DNA from: Gilliamella bombi
GTDB lineage: Bacteria; Pseudomonadota; Gammaproteobacteria; Enterobacterales; Orbaceae
DNA length: 47,790 bases
NCBI RefSeq assembly: GCF_900103255.1
Contig: NZ_FMWS01000009.1
Location: forward strand, 1-47,790
Direction: 5' to 3'
A program made the position numbers and the translations under genes. The stretch's first letter is position 1. Each line of letters begins with the position of its first letter. The notes under the pieces were generated by a model, which was given only the letters and a program-made list of their open reading frames with translations, ran no database searches and was not told where the DNA came from. Shown piece by piece: positions 1 through 9,156 of the stretch.

Positions 1-137
1 TCAGGTTTAACCTGTGTCAGTATGAGCTTAACGGATTGGTTTTAATGCCTTAAATAAAATAATAAAACGCTAGTTGATGGCTCCAATTTAAGCTAAATTA
101 GGTATATAATTTGAAAAAACAATAAATGGGATCGGTA

Positions 138-1139
138 ATGACTAGTCAAAATAGTGTAAGTTCTATTTCTGTTTCACATCTTTTAGAAGCTAAACCAGCT
201 TTTTGTTGTCAGTTAGATGGTAAAGGCAAAGCGCTACCACTTAATGAACAGAGTAAACCTTCAATTTCACAACCATTTTGGATTCATTTAGATTTTGCTA
301 AACAAGAAACCATCAATTGGGTAAATAATACAAATCTAGTTCCAGATTTGATTAAAAATGAATTGCTAAAACCTAAGCAAATATCCAAGGAAATTCGTTT
401 TGAGTCTGGTGTTTTAGTGGTTTTAAAAGGTGTTAATTTTGTTCCCAATGAGCTTCCCGATCCTATTGTTACCTTTCGTTTTTATATAACTGATAACATG
501 ATTATTTCAACACGACATCAACAAATTTCGGCTATTGCTGAATTAAAGGATCATCTAGAAAAGGGCATTGGTCCTGTAGATGTGGCGGATTGGTTGATTC
601 AAATGTCTGATTTAATTAGTGATCAAGTTAATTTATCTTTTGATAGTGTTCACAATAAAATCATTAAGTTAGAGGAATCTGTTTTAAACCAACGTATCTT
701 TTCTTATAAAGAAATTGGTCGAGTTCGTAAACAGTTGATCGTTTTACGCCGATTGTTATCACCACAACGCGATATTTTTGTAAAAATTTCGACTGAAAGA
801 ATATCGTGGATTGACGATAACGATCGCCAACGCTTGCATGATATTTCCTATCAACAAAATCATTATGTATCTGATATTGATAGCTGTTTATTAAGAATAG
901 CTTCAATTATGGAACAAATTAATAGCTTCTTGGCTGAATCAACCAATAAAAGAATCTATTTAATGTCACTCTTTACCATAATTTTTACACCCATTACGTT
1001 TTTAACCAGTTTGCTTGGTGTCAATTTAGCCGGCATTCCTTTTAGTAGTGAAGGTTGGTCTTTTGTAGGGTTAATATTATTGCTTGTTATTATTTGTGTT
1101 ATTTCAGTTATTTGGCTTAAATACAAAAAATGGTGGTAA
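138..1139 (+). CDS. zntB: Zinc transport protein ZntB (CorA family)
   Basis: Inner-membrane CorA-superfamily zinc transporter, 333 aa from this start. A long soluble N-terminal domain (to about residue 265) is followed by two C-terminal membrane segments. The family's pore signature follows the first segment, here as GVNLAGIPF near residue 298 (CorA proper has GMN; ZntB proteins have GVN). The protein ends in a short basic tail, as in the family. An ATG lies 12 bases upstream in frame, but the ATG at 138 has the GGGATCGG purine run just ahead, so I prefer it. It is monocistronic; the next gene follows after about 140 bases. The family assignment is firm; zinc rather than magnesium as substrate rests on the GVN motif and overall resemblance. 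Confidence 0.9.
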   Translation: MTSQNSVSSISVSHLLEAKPAFCCQLDGKGKALPLNEQSKPSISQPFWIHLDFAKQETINWVNNTNLVPDLIKNELLKPKQISKEIRFESGVLVVLKGVNFVPNELPDPIVTFRFYITDNMIISTRHQQISAIAELKDHLEKGIGPVDVADWLIQMSDLISDQVNLSFDSVHNKIIKLEESVLNQRIFSYKEIGRVRKQLIVLRRLLSPQRDIFVKISTERISWIDDNDRQRLHDISYQQNHYVSDIDSCLLRIASIMEQINSFLAESTNKRIYLMSLFTIIFTPITFLTSLLGVNLAGIPFSSEGWSFVGLILLLVIICVISVIWLKYKKWW

Positions 1140-1282
1140 TAAAGCATCTTTAAAAATGGATGAAAATTTATGAATGTTTATAAAGTTGGGTATAAGGATA
1201 TAATTGACTTTTTATTTAAAACCATAAAATTAATACTGATTCAAACTTATCTTGTTTGAAATTTTAATGAATAATTATTCTT

Positions 1283-3169
1283 ATGCAACCTAATCAATCT
1301 TATCGTTTATTTATTGCCGAAAAGCCCAGCTTAGCAAGGGCTATCGCTGACGTATTACCTAAACCTCTTCAAAAAGGTAATGGTTTTATTAAAGCGAGTA
1401 ATGGTGATGTGGTTAGTTGGTGTATTGGTCATCTCCTTGAACAAGCCACTCCAGAGGTTTATGATCCTCGATATAAGAAATGGGTGATTAATGATTTACC
1501 CATAGTGCCTGAAAAATGGATATTAATGCCTAAAGGCAATACAGAAAAACAATTTAATATTTTGGTAGATTTGATTAAGTCAGCAGAGCAAATAGTACAT
1601 GCTGGTGACCCAGATAGGGAAGGGCAGTTACTAGTTGATGAAATTTTAAATTATTGCCAATTATCGCCAGATAAGCGCAAAGCAATTCAACGCTGTTTAA
1701 TTAGTGATTTGAATGCCAGCGCTGTTGAAAAATCATTGCAACAATTACGCAACAATCAAGATTTTATTCCTTTATCAACTTCGGCATTAGCAAGGGCTAG
1801 AGCCGATTGGCTATATGGAATTAATATGAGTCGTCTTTGTACCATTGTTGGTCAAAAAAACGGTTATCGGGGGGTTTTATCAATTGGGCGAGTACAAACT
1901 CCTATTTTAGGGTTAGTGGTTAGGCGAGATTTAGAGATAGAGCAATTTGTACCTAAACCATTTTATGAAGTTTTTGCAGTGCTACAAACCAAAGATAATG
2001 AAATATTTAAAGCTAAATGGCAACCTAGCGAAGCTTGCTCGCCTTATCAGGACGAAGAAGGACGTGTTTTAGTTAAAAAATTGGCCGAAAATGTTTGTCA
2101 GCGTATTAATAAGCAATCAGGCACAATTGATAAAGTTAGTAATAAAAAGAAAGAACTTGCGCCACCAATGCCATTTAATTTATCGGCACTGCAAATTGAG
2201 ATGGCTAAAAAAAATGGGCTAAGTGCCCAAGATGTGCTTGATATTTGCCAATCGTTATATGAAAAACACAAATTAATTACTTATCCAAGATCAGACTGTC
2301 GCTTTTTGCCAGAAGAACACTTAAAACAAATTACAGGTGTAAAGTCTGCCATTGAAAATAATTGTCCAGAACTACAAACCGCAATTAATAATGCTGATTA
2401 TACTTTACGCACTAAAGCTTGGAATGACAAAAAAGTGGAAGCACATCACGCTATTATTCCAACGTTGCGTAAAGCTAAAATGGAAAACTTAACTGACAAC
2501 GAAAAGGCGGTTTATCAAGTTGTGGCAACGCAATATTTAGCTCAATTTTATCCAGCATATAAATATGCTGAATTGCAAATTGATGAAGATATTCAAGGCG
2601 GAAAATTTATTTCTAAAGCTAACCAAATGCTTGATGAAGGTTGGAAAGTTTTATTTAGAACTAAAAACCATCAATCCCCAACCGATATGAATGACAATGA
2701 AAGTAATGGTTTATTAACTAAATTAGTTAAAAAGGGTGAAACCGTGCAATGCATTGATACTGAACTGGTTAGCAAAGAAACTCAGCCACCAAGACAATTT
2801 ACTGACGCAACACTGTTGTCTGCGATGACGGGGATTGCCAGATTTGTTAAAGATCCCGAAATCAAAAAAATACTACGCGAAACAGATGGTTTAGGTACAG
2901 AAGCAACAAGGGCAGGTATTATTGAATTGTTATTTAAACGTCAATTTTTAATTCGTCAAGGCAAAGCAATTCGCTCAACCGAGGTGGGTAAAAATCTGAT
3001 TTTATCACTACCAGATATAATGTCGATGCCAGACATGACCGCCCATTGGGAATTGCAATTAAACGAAATTAGCAAAAAAGAGTTTTCGTACCAACAATTT
3101 ATGTATCAACTTAATTTATCACTGTTAGATCTTGTTAATCAGTTAAAGAATGCAAGGTTGAATATTTAA
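1283..3169 (+). CDS. topB: DNA topoisomerase III
   Basis: Type IA topoisomerase that relaxes negatively supercoiled DNA and unlinks replication and recombination intermediates. The N-terminal Toprim domain shows FIAEKPS (residues 10-16) and the acidic DPDREGQ motif near residue 110. The active-site tyrosine is in LITYPRSDCRF; by codon position it is Tyr334. Length is 628 aa against about 650 in E. coli, so the protein is complete and ends with only a short basic tail. It stands alone, with a hairpin directly downstream. Nothing unusual. Confidence 0.95.
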   Translation: MQPNQSYRLFIAEKPSLARAIADVLPKPLQKGNGFIKASNGDVVSWCIGHLLEQATPEVYDPRYKKWVINDLPIVPEKWILMPKGNTEKQFNILVDLIKSAEQIVHAGDPDREGQLLVDEILNYCQLSPDKRKAIQRCLISDLNASAVEKSLQQLRNNQDFIPLSTSALARARADWLYGINMSRLCTIVGQKNGYRGVLSIGRVQTPILGLVVRRDLEIEQFVPKPFYEVFAVLQTKDNEIFKAKWQPSEACSPYQDEEGRVLVKKLAENVCQRINKQSGTIDKVSNKKKELAPPMPFNLSALQIEMAKKNGLSAQDVLDICQSLYEKHKLITYPRSDCRFLPEEHLKQITGVKSAIENNCPELQTAINNADYTLRTKAWNDKKVEAHHAIIPTLRKAKMENLTDNEKAVYQVVATQYLAQFYPAYKYAELQIDEDIQGGKFISKANQMLDEGWKVLFRTKNHQSPTDMNDNESNGLLTKLVKKGETVQCIDTELVSKETQPPRQFTDATLLSAMTGIARFVKDPEIKKILRETDGLGTEATRAGIIELLFKRQFLIRQGKAIRSTEVGKNLILSLPDIMSMPDMTAHWELQLNEISKKEFSYQQFMYQLNLSLLDLVNQLKNARLNI

Positions 3170-3187
3170 GGTTAATATCTATATAAA

Positions 3188-3225
3188 AAACAGGATGAAA
3201 TTTAATAATACTGTTCATTCTGTTT
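3188..3225 (+). terminator. Hairpin downstream of topB
   Basis: AAACAGGATGAA (3188-3199) pairs with TTCATTCTGTTT (3214-3225), 12 pairs with one G-U, around a 14-nt loop. Only a weak T-rich tail (ATTAATAT) follows, so it may stabilise the 3' end or terminate inefficiently. Confidence 0.55.
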
Positions 3226-3574
3226 ATTAATATAGCCATACTAATTAAATAATAATTTTAAGTGCTTTTTCTTTTTGTTATTTTTATAACTCGATCAAAT
3301 ATCAGCATATATTAATAATATTATCCAAGTTAGCCGTTTTGAGTACATTTTTCTTAAATAAATGTGATAAAAGAAATCACAAAATAATTACCAAATTGGA
3401 CTGATTATTATTGAGTAATTCAGATAGTTCCCTTTAAAATATTTACGTTAGTTAATAGGGTAGCGATTGTATATTCTATCAGATAATAGGGTTATCAATT
3501 TTATATAAAGTAAAGATGAAAACGGCGATAAGTGCCGTTTTTCAACAACTGTATTTATTTTTTCGTGATATAGG
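3226..3574. other. Non-coding stretch between topB and the mgtA leader promoter
   Basis: No ORF with a plausible start and ribosome site. The only structure seen is one hairpin at 3519-3541, listed separately. The sequence is very AT-rich and otherwise featureless. Confidence 0.5.
3519..3542 (+). terminator. Intrinsic terminator-like hairpin
   Basis: AAAACGGC (3519-3526), loop GATAAGT, GCCGTTTT (3534-3541) and one more T. The 8-bp stem with flanking A and T runs is typical of a bidirectional Rho-independent terminator. No gene ends immediately before it, so it may catch topB read-through and insulate the mgtA transcription unit. Confidence 0.65.
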
Positions 3575-3603
3575 TTGACTTCTAATCCTTAAAGGAGTAT
3601 AAA
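3575..3603 (+). promoter_or_regulatory. Predicted sigma-70 promoter for the mgtA leader
   Basis: TTGACT (3575-3580), 17-nt spacer, TATAAA (3598-3603). Transcription would start near 3610, giving mgtA a 5' UTR of about 530 nt. I did not find a convincing PhoP box beside it. Confidence 0.55.
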
Positions 3604-3609
3604 GAGCCC

Positions 3610-4140
3610 GCCTTTTGAGCTTTTCTTCCTTTTTTAGCTATTATGGAAGTTAAAAACGAGGGTGAAGGGAAGTTGAAATATAAAGTGAAGAGTTCAATTT
3701 ACAGGAGAAATATGGACACTCAATCGGGTCACCCCAAGACTAGGGGAGACAAATTTAAACACATCATTATCGGTTAATGAACCTGTCTAAATAACCATTT
3801 TTTCAGTTCACAAACCGAAATTGATAAAACGGTAACGGTGAACGATATGTATTTTTTTACACGCTATCACACAAATTCAAAACACCAATGCGCGCAAAGT
3901 TTAATGGTGCGTGTTTTACATCTTTCAGAAAAACATTTAGAACCACCGAGTTGTATCTAAATTCTTAATTAATTCTGTTTGCTAATCAAATTTAATGCTC
4001 AGCCCAAGCTATAAGAAATAGCTTTATAGGCTACTTTTGATATGCACTAAATTTTAGTTAATCACAAAATTTAATTATTTATTGTTATTTAGTAACAATA
4101 AGTTGGCCTACTTTTGCCAAAATTATGAATATAGGTACTT
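3610..4140 (+). promoter_or_regulatory. Long structured 5' leader of mgtA, possible Mg2+-responsive element
   Basis: About 530 nt separate the predicted promoter from mgtA. The leader holds a 21-codon ORF (3712-3777); inside it a hairpin pairs GTC and CCCC (3728-3735) with GGGG and GAC (3743-3750). Downstream, GTTCAC/GTGAAC with inner ACCG/CGGT forms a second hairpin (3806-3843). A third area can fold in two exclusive ways: CACCA (3883-3887) with TGGTG (3905-3909), or AAAACAC (3879-3885) with GTGTTTT (3911-3917) extended by GCGC/GTGC. Enterobacterial mgtA leaders contain a leader peptide and switching stems, so the layout fits. The sequence does not match the mgtL peptide or an M-box as I know them, and the function is inferred. 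Confidence 0.45.
3712..3777 (+). CDS. Possible 21-aa leader peptide upstream of mgtA
   Basis: ATG with a strong ribosome site (ACAGGAG, 4 bases of spacing), 21 codons, stop TAA at 3775. The peptide is polar and basic (begins MDTQSGHPKTRGDK, ends HIIIG). It does not resemble the proline-rich MgtL peptide of enterobacteria. Its codons overlap the first leader hairpin (3728-3750), so its translation would melt that stem, as in a peptide-controlled attenuator. The frame is open upstream to an ATG at 3643, giving 44 aa, but that start has no ribosome site. Not recognised as a known protein. Confidence 0.45.
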   Translation: MDTQSGHPKTRGDKFKHIIIG

Positions 4141-6852
4141 ATGATGACAAAAAATACATCAAAAACTAAAGCACAAAATAGTGTAGATATTAAAGCTATC
4201 AACGAAGCTCAAAGCAGTCTTGATAGTATTTTAGCTAAATTTCAATCCAGCCTTTCAGGATTAACACAAGAAAGTGCAAAGTCGAGAATTGAAACATATG
4301 GAAAAAATGAAGTTGCACGCGAAAAGGTACCATCAGTTTTAGTACAACTATTAATGGCGTTTAATAATCCATTTATATTTGTATTATTAGCGTTAGCTAT
4401 TGTCAGTTTTGTGACTGATTTTTGGTTACCTTTGCAAAATGGTGAAGAGACAGATTTAACCAGTATTATCATTATTCTAACTATGGTATCACTGAGTGGA
4501 TTATTGCGTTTTTGGCAGGAATTTAGATCGAACAAAGCGGCTGAGGCGTTAAAATCGATGATTCGCACAACAGCAACGGTGCTAAGACGTGCGCATAAAG
4601 ATATGAGCCCAGAACGTATTGAAATTCCATTAAGTGAAATTGTTCCTGGGGATATTGTTTACTTGTCGGCTGGAGACATGATCCCAGCAGATATTCGATT
4701 GATTGAATCTCGGGATTTATTTGTTAGCCAAGCCGTATTAACAGGCGAATCAATTCCTGTTGAAAAGTACGACACATTAGGTGCTGTAACACAAAAAACA
4801 TCCGATAATATCGAAACATCAAACATCAACAAAGATAATTTGCTTGATGTTAATAACATTTGTTATATGGGAACCAACGTTGTTAGTGGAACCGCCACAG
4901 CCATTGTTGTTGCAACAGGAGGGGATACTCATTTTGGCTCATTGGCAAAATCAATTGTAGGATCTCGTGCTGAAACTTCGTTTGATCGCGGTGTTAATAG
5001 TGTTAGCTGGTTGCTTATTCGCTTTATGCTAATTATGGTGCCAATTGTATTTTTTATTAATGGTTTTTCAAAAAATGATTGGGGCGATGCTGCACTTTTT
5101 GCATTAGCCGTGGCCGTTGGCTTGACGCCTGAAATGTTACCAATGATTGTGAGCGCTAATCTAGCAAAAGGCGCTGTTGGTATGGCAAAACGTAAAGTAG
5201 TTGTTAAAAGACTTAACGCAATCCAAAATTTTGGGGCGATGGATATTTTATGTACTGACAAAACGGGGACATTAACACAAGATAAAATTATTTTAGAGCA
5301 TCACCTTGATATAAAAGGTCAAGTCGATTCATCTGTTTTGGAACTTGCATGGCTTAATAGTTATTATCAAAGCGGCATGAAAAACTTGATGGATAAAGCG
5401 ATTATTCGTTTTGCCGAAGAAAAGACCAGCATGAAAAAGGTTGGTGTTAGCTTATACAAAAAAATTGATGAATTACCATTTGATTTTGTACGCCGACGTT
5501 TATCGGTGGTGGTACAAAATGGTGATGATAACCATTTGATGATTTGTAAAGGCGCAGTTGAAGAAATGCTGTCTATTGCCAGTTACGTTTATGAAAATGA
5601 CGAATATTTACCATTAAACGATGAACGTAAACAAGCTTTGATCGCATTAGCACATGAATATAATAAAGAAGGTTTTAGAGTATTAGCCGTTGGAGTAAAA
5701 AACATTCCGGCAAGTGAAACAAAACCACAATACACCGTGCAGGACGAAACTGCGCTCGCCATTCGTGGCTTTTTAACTTTTTTAGATCCACCAAAAGAAA
5801 GCGCATTTGAAGCTATTTCGGCATTGAATGAGCATGGTGTGGGCGTTAAAGTTTTAACTGGTGATAACGAAATCATCACCATTAAAGTTTGCCGAGAAGT
5901 TGGTTTAGAACCAGGCACGCCATTACTTGGCACTGAAATTGAAAAAATGGATGATGTCGAGCTAAAAAAACAGATCGAACAGCACACTATTTTTGCAAAA
6001 TTAACGCCGCTGCAAAAATCGCGAATTATTCGGTTGTTGCAAGATAATGGACATACAGTTGGTTTTTTAGGCGATGGTATTAACGATGCACCAGCACTTC
6101 GCGATGCAGATGTAGGGATTTCGGTCGATACTGCAACCGACATCGCTAAAGAATCTGCTGATATTATTTTACTTGAAAAAAGCTTAATGGTTTTAGAAGA
6201 AGGTGTAATATGTGGCCGCGAGACCTTTGGCAATATCATGAAATATCTAAACATGACAGCAAGTTCTAATTTTGGCAATATTTTTTCAGTATTGGTTGCT
6301 AGTGCGTTTCTACCATTTTTACCTATGCTAGCGATACATTTACTTATTCAAAACTTATTGTATGATATTTCACAACTCTCATTGCCATGGGACAAAATGG
6401 ACAATGAATTTTTACAAAAACCACGTAAATGGAATGCGTTAAATATTAGACGTTTTATGATTTGGATTGGGCCTACATCGTCTATTTTTGATATCACAAC
6501 TTATGCATTAATGTGGTTTGTATTTAGTGCTAATAGTGTTGAAGCTCAATCACTATTTCATTCAGGATGGTTTATTGAAGGGTTATTATCGCAAACTTTG
6601 GTTGTGCACATGCTAAGAACACAAAAAATTCCATTTGTGCAAAGCACGGCGGCATTTCCTGTTATTGTGATGACTTTGTTAGTTATGGCGATTGGTATTT
6701 ATATTCCATTTTCTCCACTAAGTGGGTTAATTGGACTACAACCATTACCGTGGTCATACTTTCCATGGCTATTAGCAACTCTATTTAGCTATTGCTGCGT
6801 TGCACAATTAATGAAACGTATCTATATCAAACGTTTTGGACAATGGTTTTAA
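4141..6852 (+). CDS. mgtA: Magnesium-importing P-type ATPase MgtA
   Basis: P-type (P3B) ATPase importing Mg2+ across the inner membrane, 903 aa, the usual MgtA length. In order: N-terminal cytosolic segment, first membrane pair (about 70-130), actuator domain with LTGES near residue 200, second membrane pair, phosphorylation site CTDKTGTLT with Asp373, nucleotide-binding domain with KGAVEEM, hinge GDGINDAPALRDADVG (about residues 642-657), then six C-terminal membrane segments. Two adjacent ATGs at 4141 and 4144 make the start ambiguous by one codon. Its long leader and the hairpin after its stop suggest a separately regulated unit, likely induced at low Mg2+ (inferred from the family). Confidence 0.96.
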   Translation: MMTKNTSKTKAQNSVDIKAINEAQSSLDSILAKFQSSLSGLTQESAKSRIETYGKNEVAREKVPSVLVQLLMAFNNPFIFVLLALAIVSFVTDFWLPLQNGEETDLTSIIIILTMVSLSGLLRFWQEFRSNKAAEALKSMIRTTATVLRRAHKDMSPERIEIPLSEIVPGDIVYLSAGDMIPADIRLIESRDLFVSQAVLTGESIPVEKYDTLGAVTQKTSDNIETSNINKDNLLDVNNICYMGTNVVSGTATAIVVATGGDTHFGSLAKSIVGSRAETSFDRGVNSVSWLLIRFMLIMVPIVFFINGFSKNDWGDAALFALAVAVGLTPEMLPMIVSANLAKGAVGMAKRKVVVKRLNAIQNFGAMDILCTDKTGTLTQDKIILEHHLDIKGQVDSSVLELAWLNSYYQSGMKNLMDKAIIRFAEEKTSMKKVGVSLYKKIDELPFDFVRRRLSVVVQNGDDNHLMICKGAVEEMLSIASYVYENDEYLPLNDERKQALIALAHEYNKEGFRVLAVGVKNIPASETKPQYTVQDETALAIRGFLTFLDPPKESAFEAISALNEHGVGVKVLTGDNEIITIKVCREVGLEPGTPLLGTEIEKMDDVELKKQIEQHTIFAKLTPLQKSRIIRLLQDNGHTVGFLGDGINDAPALRDADVGISVDTATDIAKESADIILLEKSLMVLEEGVICGRETFGNIMKYLNMTASSNFGNIFSVLVASAFLPFLPMLAIHLLIQNLLYDISQLSLPWDKMDNEFLQKPRKWNALNIRRFMIWIGPTSSIFDITTYALMWFVFSANSVEAQSLFHSGWFIEGLLSQTLVVHMLRTQKIPFVQSTAAFPVIVMTLLVMAIGIYIPFSPLSGLIGLQPLPWSYFPWLLATLFSYCCVAQLMKRIYIKRFGQWF

Positions 6853-6864
6853 TTAACTAATAAC

Positions 6865-6892
6865 AGCTAAGTGATACTAATATCGCTTAGCT
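6865..6892 (+). terminator. Strong hairpin after mgtA
   Basis: AGCTAAGTGATA (6865-6876), loop CTAA, TATCGCTTAGCT (6881-6892): 12 pairs with one G-U, 12 bases past the mgtA stop. The tail AATTTAAG is a poor T-tract, so partial termination is likely. Confidence 0.55.
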
Positions 6893-6968
6893 AATTTAAG
6901 AAGTATTTATTTAAAAAATACTAAAAATCAAAATGTTAAATATAAAATAATAACAAAGGAAATAATCT

Positions 6969-7040
6969 ATGAAAACACCACATAAAAATTTAATTATGCT
7001 AATTAAAAGCCGAAAACAAAAAAAGCTCAAGCAAAATTAA
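6969..7040 (+). CDS. Possible 23-aa basic small protein behind mgtA
   Basis: ATG preceded by AAAGGA at suitable spacing, 23 codons, ending 51 bases before an intrinsic terminator. The peptide starts MKTPHKNLIMLIK and is strongly basic (about nine Lys/Arg), with a short hydrophobic patch. E. coli has a small protein, MgtS, that acts on MgtA, but MgtS is a hydrophobic membrane peptide and this is not, so no homology is implied. Supported by ribosome site, length and its own terminator; not recognised. Confidence 0.4.
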   Translation: MKTPHKNLIMLIKSRKQKKLKQN

Positions 7041-7091
7041 GCAATTAAATATAAAATAGTTAGCGCAAGGATTTTAAGTTAACACATAATA

Positions 7092-7116
7092 AAAAACCCC
7101 AATTATTGGGGTTTTT
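7092..7116 (+). terminator. Rho-independent terminator
   Basis: AAAAACCCC (7092-7100), loop AATTATT, GGGGTTTTT (7108-7116). The perfect 9-bp stem with a T-tract in both directions can end the unit with the small ORF at 6969 and also ydcH coming from the other side. Confidence 0.85.
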
Positions 7117-7194
7117 GTTTAATTGTTTATTAGTTTATTAGTTTGAAATAAAACGATTAATTAAAATAATTACAAGTTGTAGGTAATTAAAAGT

Positions 7195-7416
7195 TTAGAT
7201 AATTTCAGACGCTTTTTTTAGAATTTCATGAATTTCATCTTTAATTTTAAGTTTCTGTTTTTTTAATGCCTCTATCGTTTCAGCGGTATTGACAATAATT
7301 CCAGATTCAATATTTTTAATTTTTTGGTCGAGCTCATTATGTTGGTCGAATAATTTTTGAAAACGTAAATCGGTATTTTTTAATTTGGAAATTAATTCTC
7401 GATATTCTGGAAACAT
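7195..7416 (-). CDS. ydcH: YdcH family protein (DUF465)
   Basis: 73-aa soluble, highly charged, probably coiled-coil protein of the DUF465/YdcH family. Opening MFPEYRELISKLK and the later LKKQKLKIKDEIHEIL block match E. coli YdcH closely in order and length. A near-perfect ribosome site (TAAGGAGG) precedes the ATG. It is transcribed away from yjgR and stands alone. Molecular function is unknown in the family. Confidence 0.9.
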   Translation of the reverse strand: MFPEYRELISKLKNTDLRFQKLFDQHNELDQKIKNIESGIIVNTAETIEALKKQKLKIKDEIHEILKKASEII

Positions 7417-7584
7417 AGTGCCTCCTTATATGGGCTAGTTAGAATAATAACAATAGCAGCTATTGCTAATTCAGAATACAATATTATGCGTAGTTTTAAT
7501 AGAAAAATTGTTTTAATAACCAAATATATTTTTATAACAAAACTGTTTTAATTGCAGAGTAAAAAACAACAAGGGAGTTATTCC

Positions 7585-9108
7585 ATGAGTGAGTCGATTG
7601 TAGTTGCCAAAAGTCATGGTAAAGATTTATCAATTATTGCTGCATTAGCTAATCGTCATGGTTTAATTACTGGCGCAACTGGTACAGGTAAAACAGTGAC
7701 ATTACAAAAAATGGCAGAAGGTTTTTCAAAAATAGGTGTACCTGTCTTTCTTGCTGATGTTAAAGGCGACCTAACTGGGATTGGTGAAAAGGGCAAATTA
7801 ACTGAAAAACTACAAGCTCGTTTAGCGAGTATTGAAGTTAATAATTGGCAAGCAGACTCGTCACCCATTGAATTATGGGATGTATTTGCTGAAAAAGGAA
7901 TCCCCGTTCGTAGCACTGTGTCAGATATAGGGCCTATTTTGCTTGGTCAGTTACTCGATTTAAATAACGTTCAAGCAGGTGTGTTACAGTTGATATTTAA
8001 AATCGCTGATGATAACAATTTATTATTAATTGACTTTAAGGATCTTCGAGCATTAATTCAATTTGTTGGTGATAACGCTAAAAAATTTACCACACAATAT
8101 GGAAACATTTCGCTATCGTCAATTGGCGCAATTCAACGTGGATTGTTAACTCTTGAACAACAAGGTGCCGAATTTTTCCTTGGTGAACCAATGCTTAACA
8201 TTCAAGATTTAATGCAAGTTAATCCTAAAGGTTACGGTATAATTAACATCTTATCGGCCGAAAAGTTATATAACTCGCCAAAATTATATTCAGTCTTTTT
8301 ATTGTGGCTATTGTCAGAACTTTTTGAGCATTTGCCAGAAGTAGGTGATCTTGATAAGCCGAAACTTGTCTTCTTTTTTGACGAAGCTCACTTACTTTTT
8401 AATAACATTTCGCCTGCATTATTAGAAAAAATAGAACAAGTGGTGCGTTTAATTCGCTCTAAAGGGGTCGGGGTTTATTTTTCTTCTCAGAATCCGAGTG
8501 ATATTCCTGATACAGTTTTAGGGCAATTAGGCAATCGTGTGCAACATGCCTTACGCGCATTTACCCCAAAAGATCAAAAAGCTGTAAAAGTGGCTGCCCA
8601 AACTATGCGTGCCAATCCAAGTTTTGATACTGAAAAAGCAATAATGGAATTAGGCGTTGGCGAAGCTCTTATCTCGTTTCTAGATGAAAAAGGCAGTCCA
8701 AACATGGTTGAACGTGGTTATATTATTGCACCGAGTTCAAAAATGGGACCTATGTTGCCAGAAGATCAATTAACTATTATTCGCCAATCATGTTTTTACA
8801 ACAAATACGCACAAACCATAGATCGACAATCCGCTTATGAAATACTGAAAAATGGATTTTCGTTAAATAACCAATCCGATCAAAACAGCAATGGTAGCGA
8901 TATAAAAAGAGACGATGATAAAAATAATAAACAAAATAATGGTGGATTGCTAAATTTTTTAAGCACACTACTTTTTGGTACTAAGGGGCCAAGAGGTGGA
9001 CAACATGATGGTATCACCCAAAAAATAGCTAAAAGCGCAACAAGGCAAGTTGTTAATCAAATCGGTAAACAGATCACCCGTGGTATATTAGGTGGTTTAA
9101 AAAAATAA
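7585..9108 (+). CDS. yjgR: HerA-like helicase/ATPase, YjgR (DUF853)
   Basis: 507-aa P-loop ATPase of the HerA/FtsK-like DUF853 family. Walker A is GATGTGKT (residues 30-37), followed by [16 protein letters not shown]; Walker B is [12 protein letters not shown] near residue 275, then the sensor [26 protein letters not shown]-type region. The tail has a low-complexity Asn/Asp stretch around 435-460. The ATG at 7585 has AAGGGAG at good spacing, so an in-frame TTG 33 bases earlier is rejected. Related HerA proteins are hexameric DNA translocases; the role of YjgR is not established. Confidence 0.9.
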   Translation: MSESIVVAKSHGKDLSIIAALANRHGLITGATGTGKTVTLQKMAEGFSKIGVPVFLADVKGDLTGIGEKGKLTEKLQARLASIEVNNWQADSSPIELWDVFAEKGIPVRSTVSDIGPILLGQLLDLNNVQAGVLQLIFKIADDNNLLLIDFKDLRALIQFVGDNAKKFTTQYGNISLSSIGAIQRGLLTLEQQGAEFFLGEPMLNIQDLMQVNPKGYGIINILSAEKLYNSPKLYSVFLLWLLSELFEHLPEVGDLDKPKLVFFFDEAHLLFNNISPALLEKIEQVVRLIRSKGVGVYFSSQNPSDIPDTVLGQLGNRVQHALRAFTPKDQKAVKVAAQTMRANPSFDTEKAIMELGVGEALISFLDEKGSPNMVERGYIIAPSSKMGPMLPEDQLTIIRQSCFYNKYAQTIDRQSAYEILKNGFSLNNQSDQNSNGSDIKRDDDKNNKQNNGGLLNFLSTLLFGTKGPRGGQHDGITQKIAKSATRQVVNQIGKQITRGILGGLKK

Positions 9109-9156
9109 CCAAAACGAAGTTATTACTTAAAAAGTCAGCAAAATAGGAGTATTTTA

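Noticed and set aside
3610-4140. Known M-box or MgtL-type leader
   Set aside because: Neither the M-box conserved blocks nor a proline-rich peptide could be recognised, so only a generic leader is claimed.
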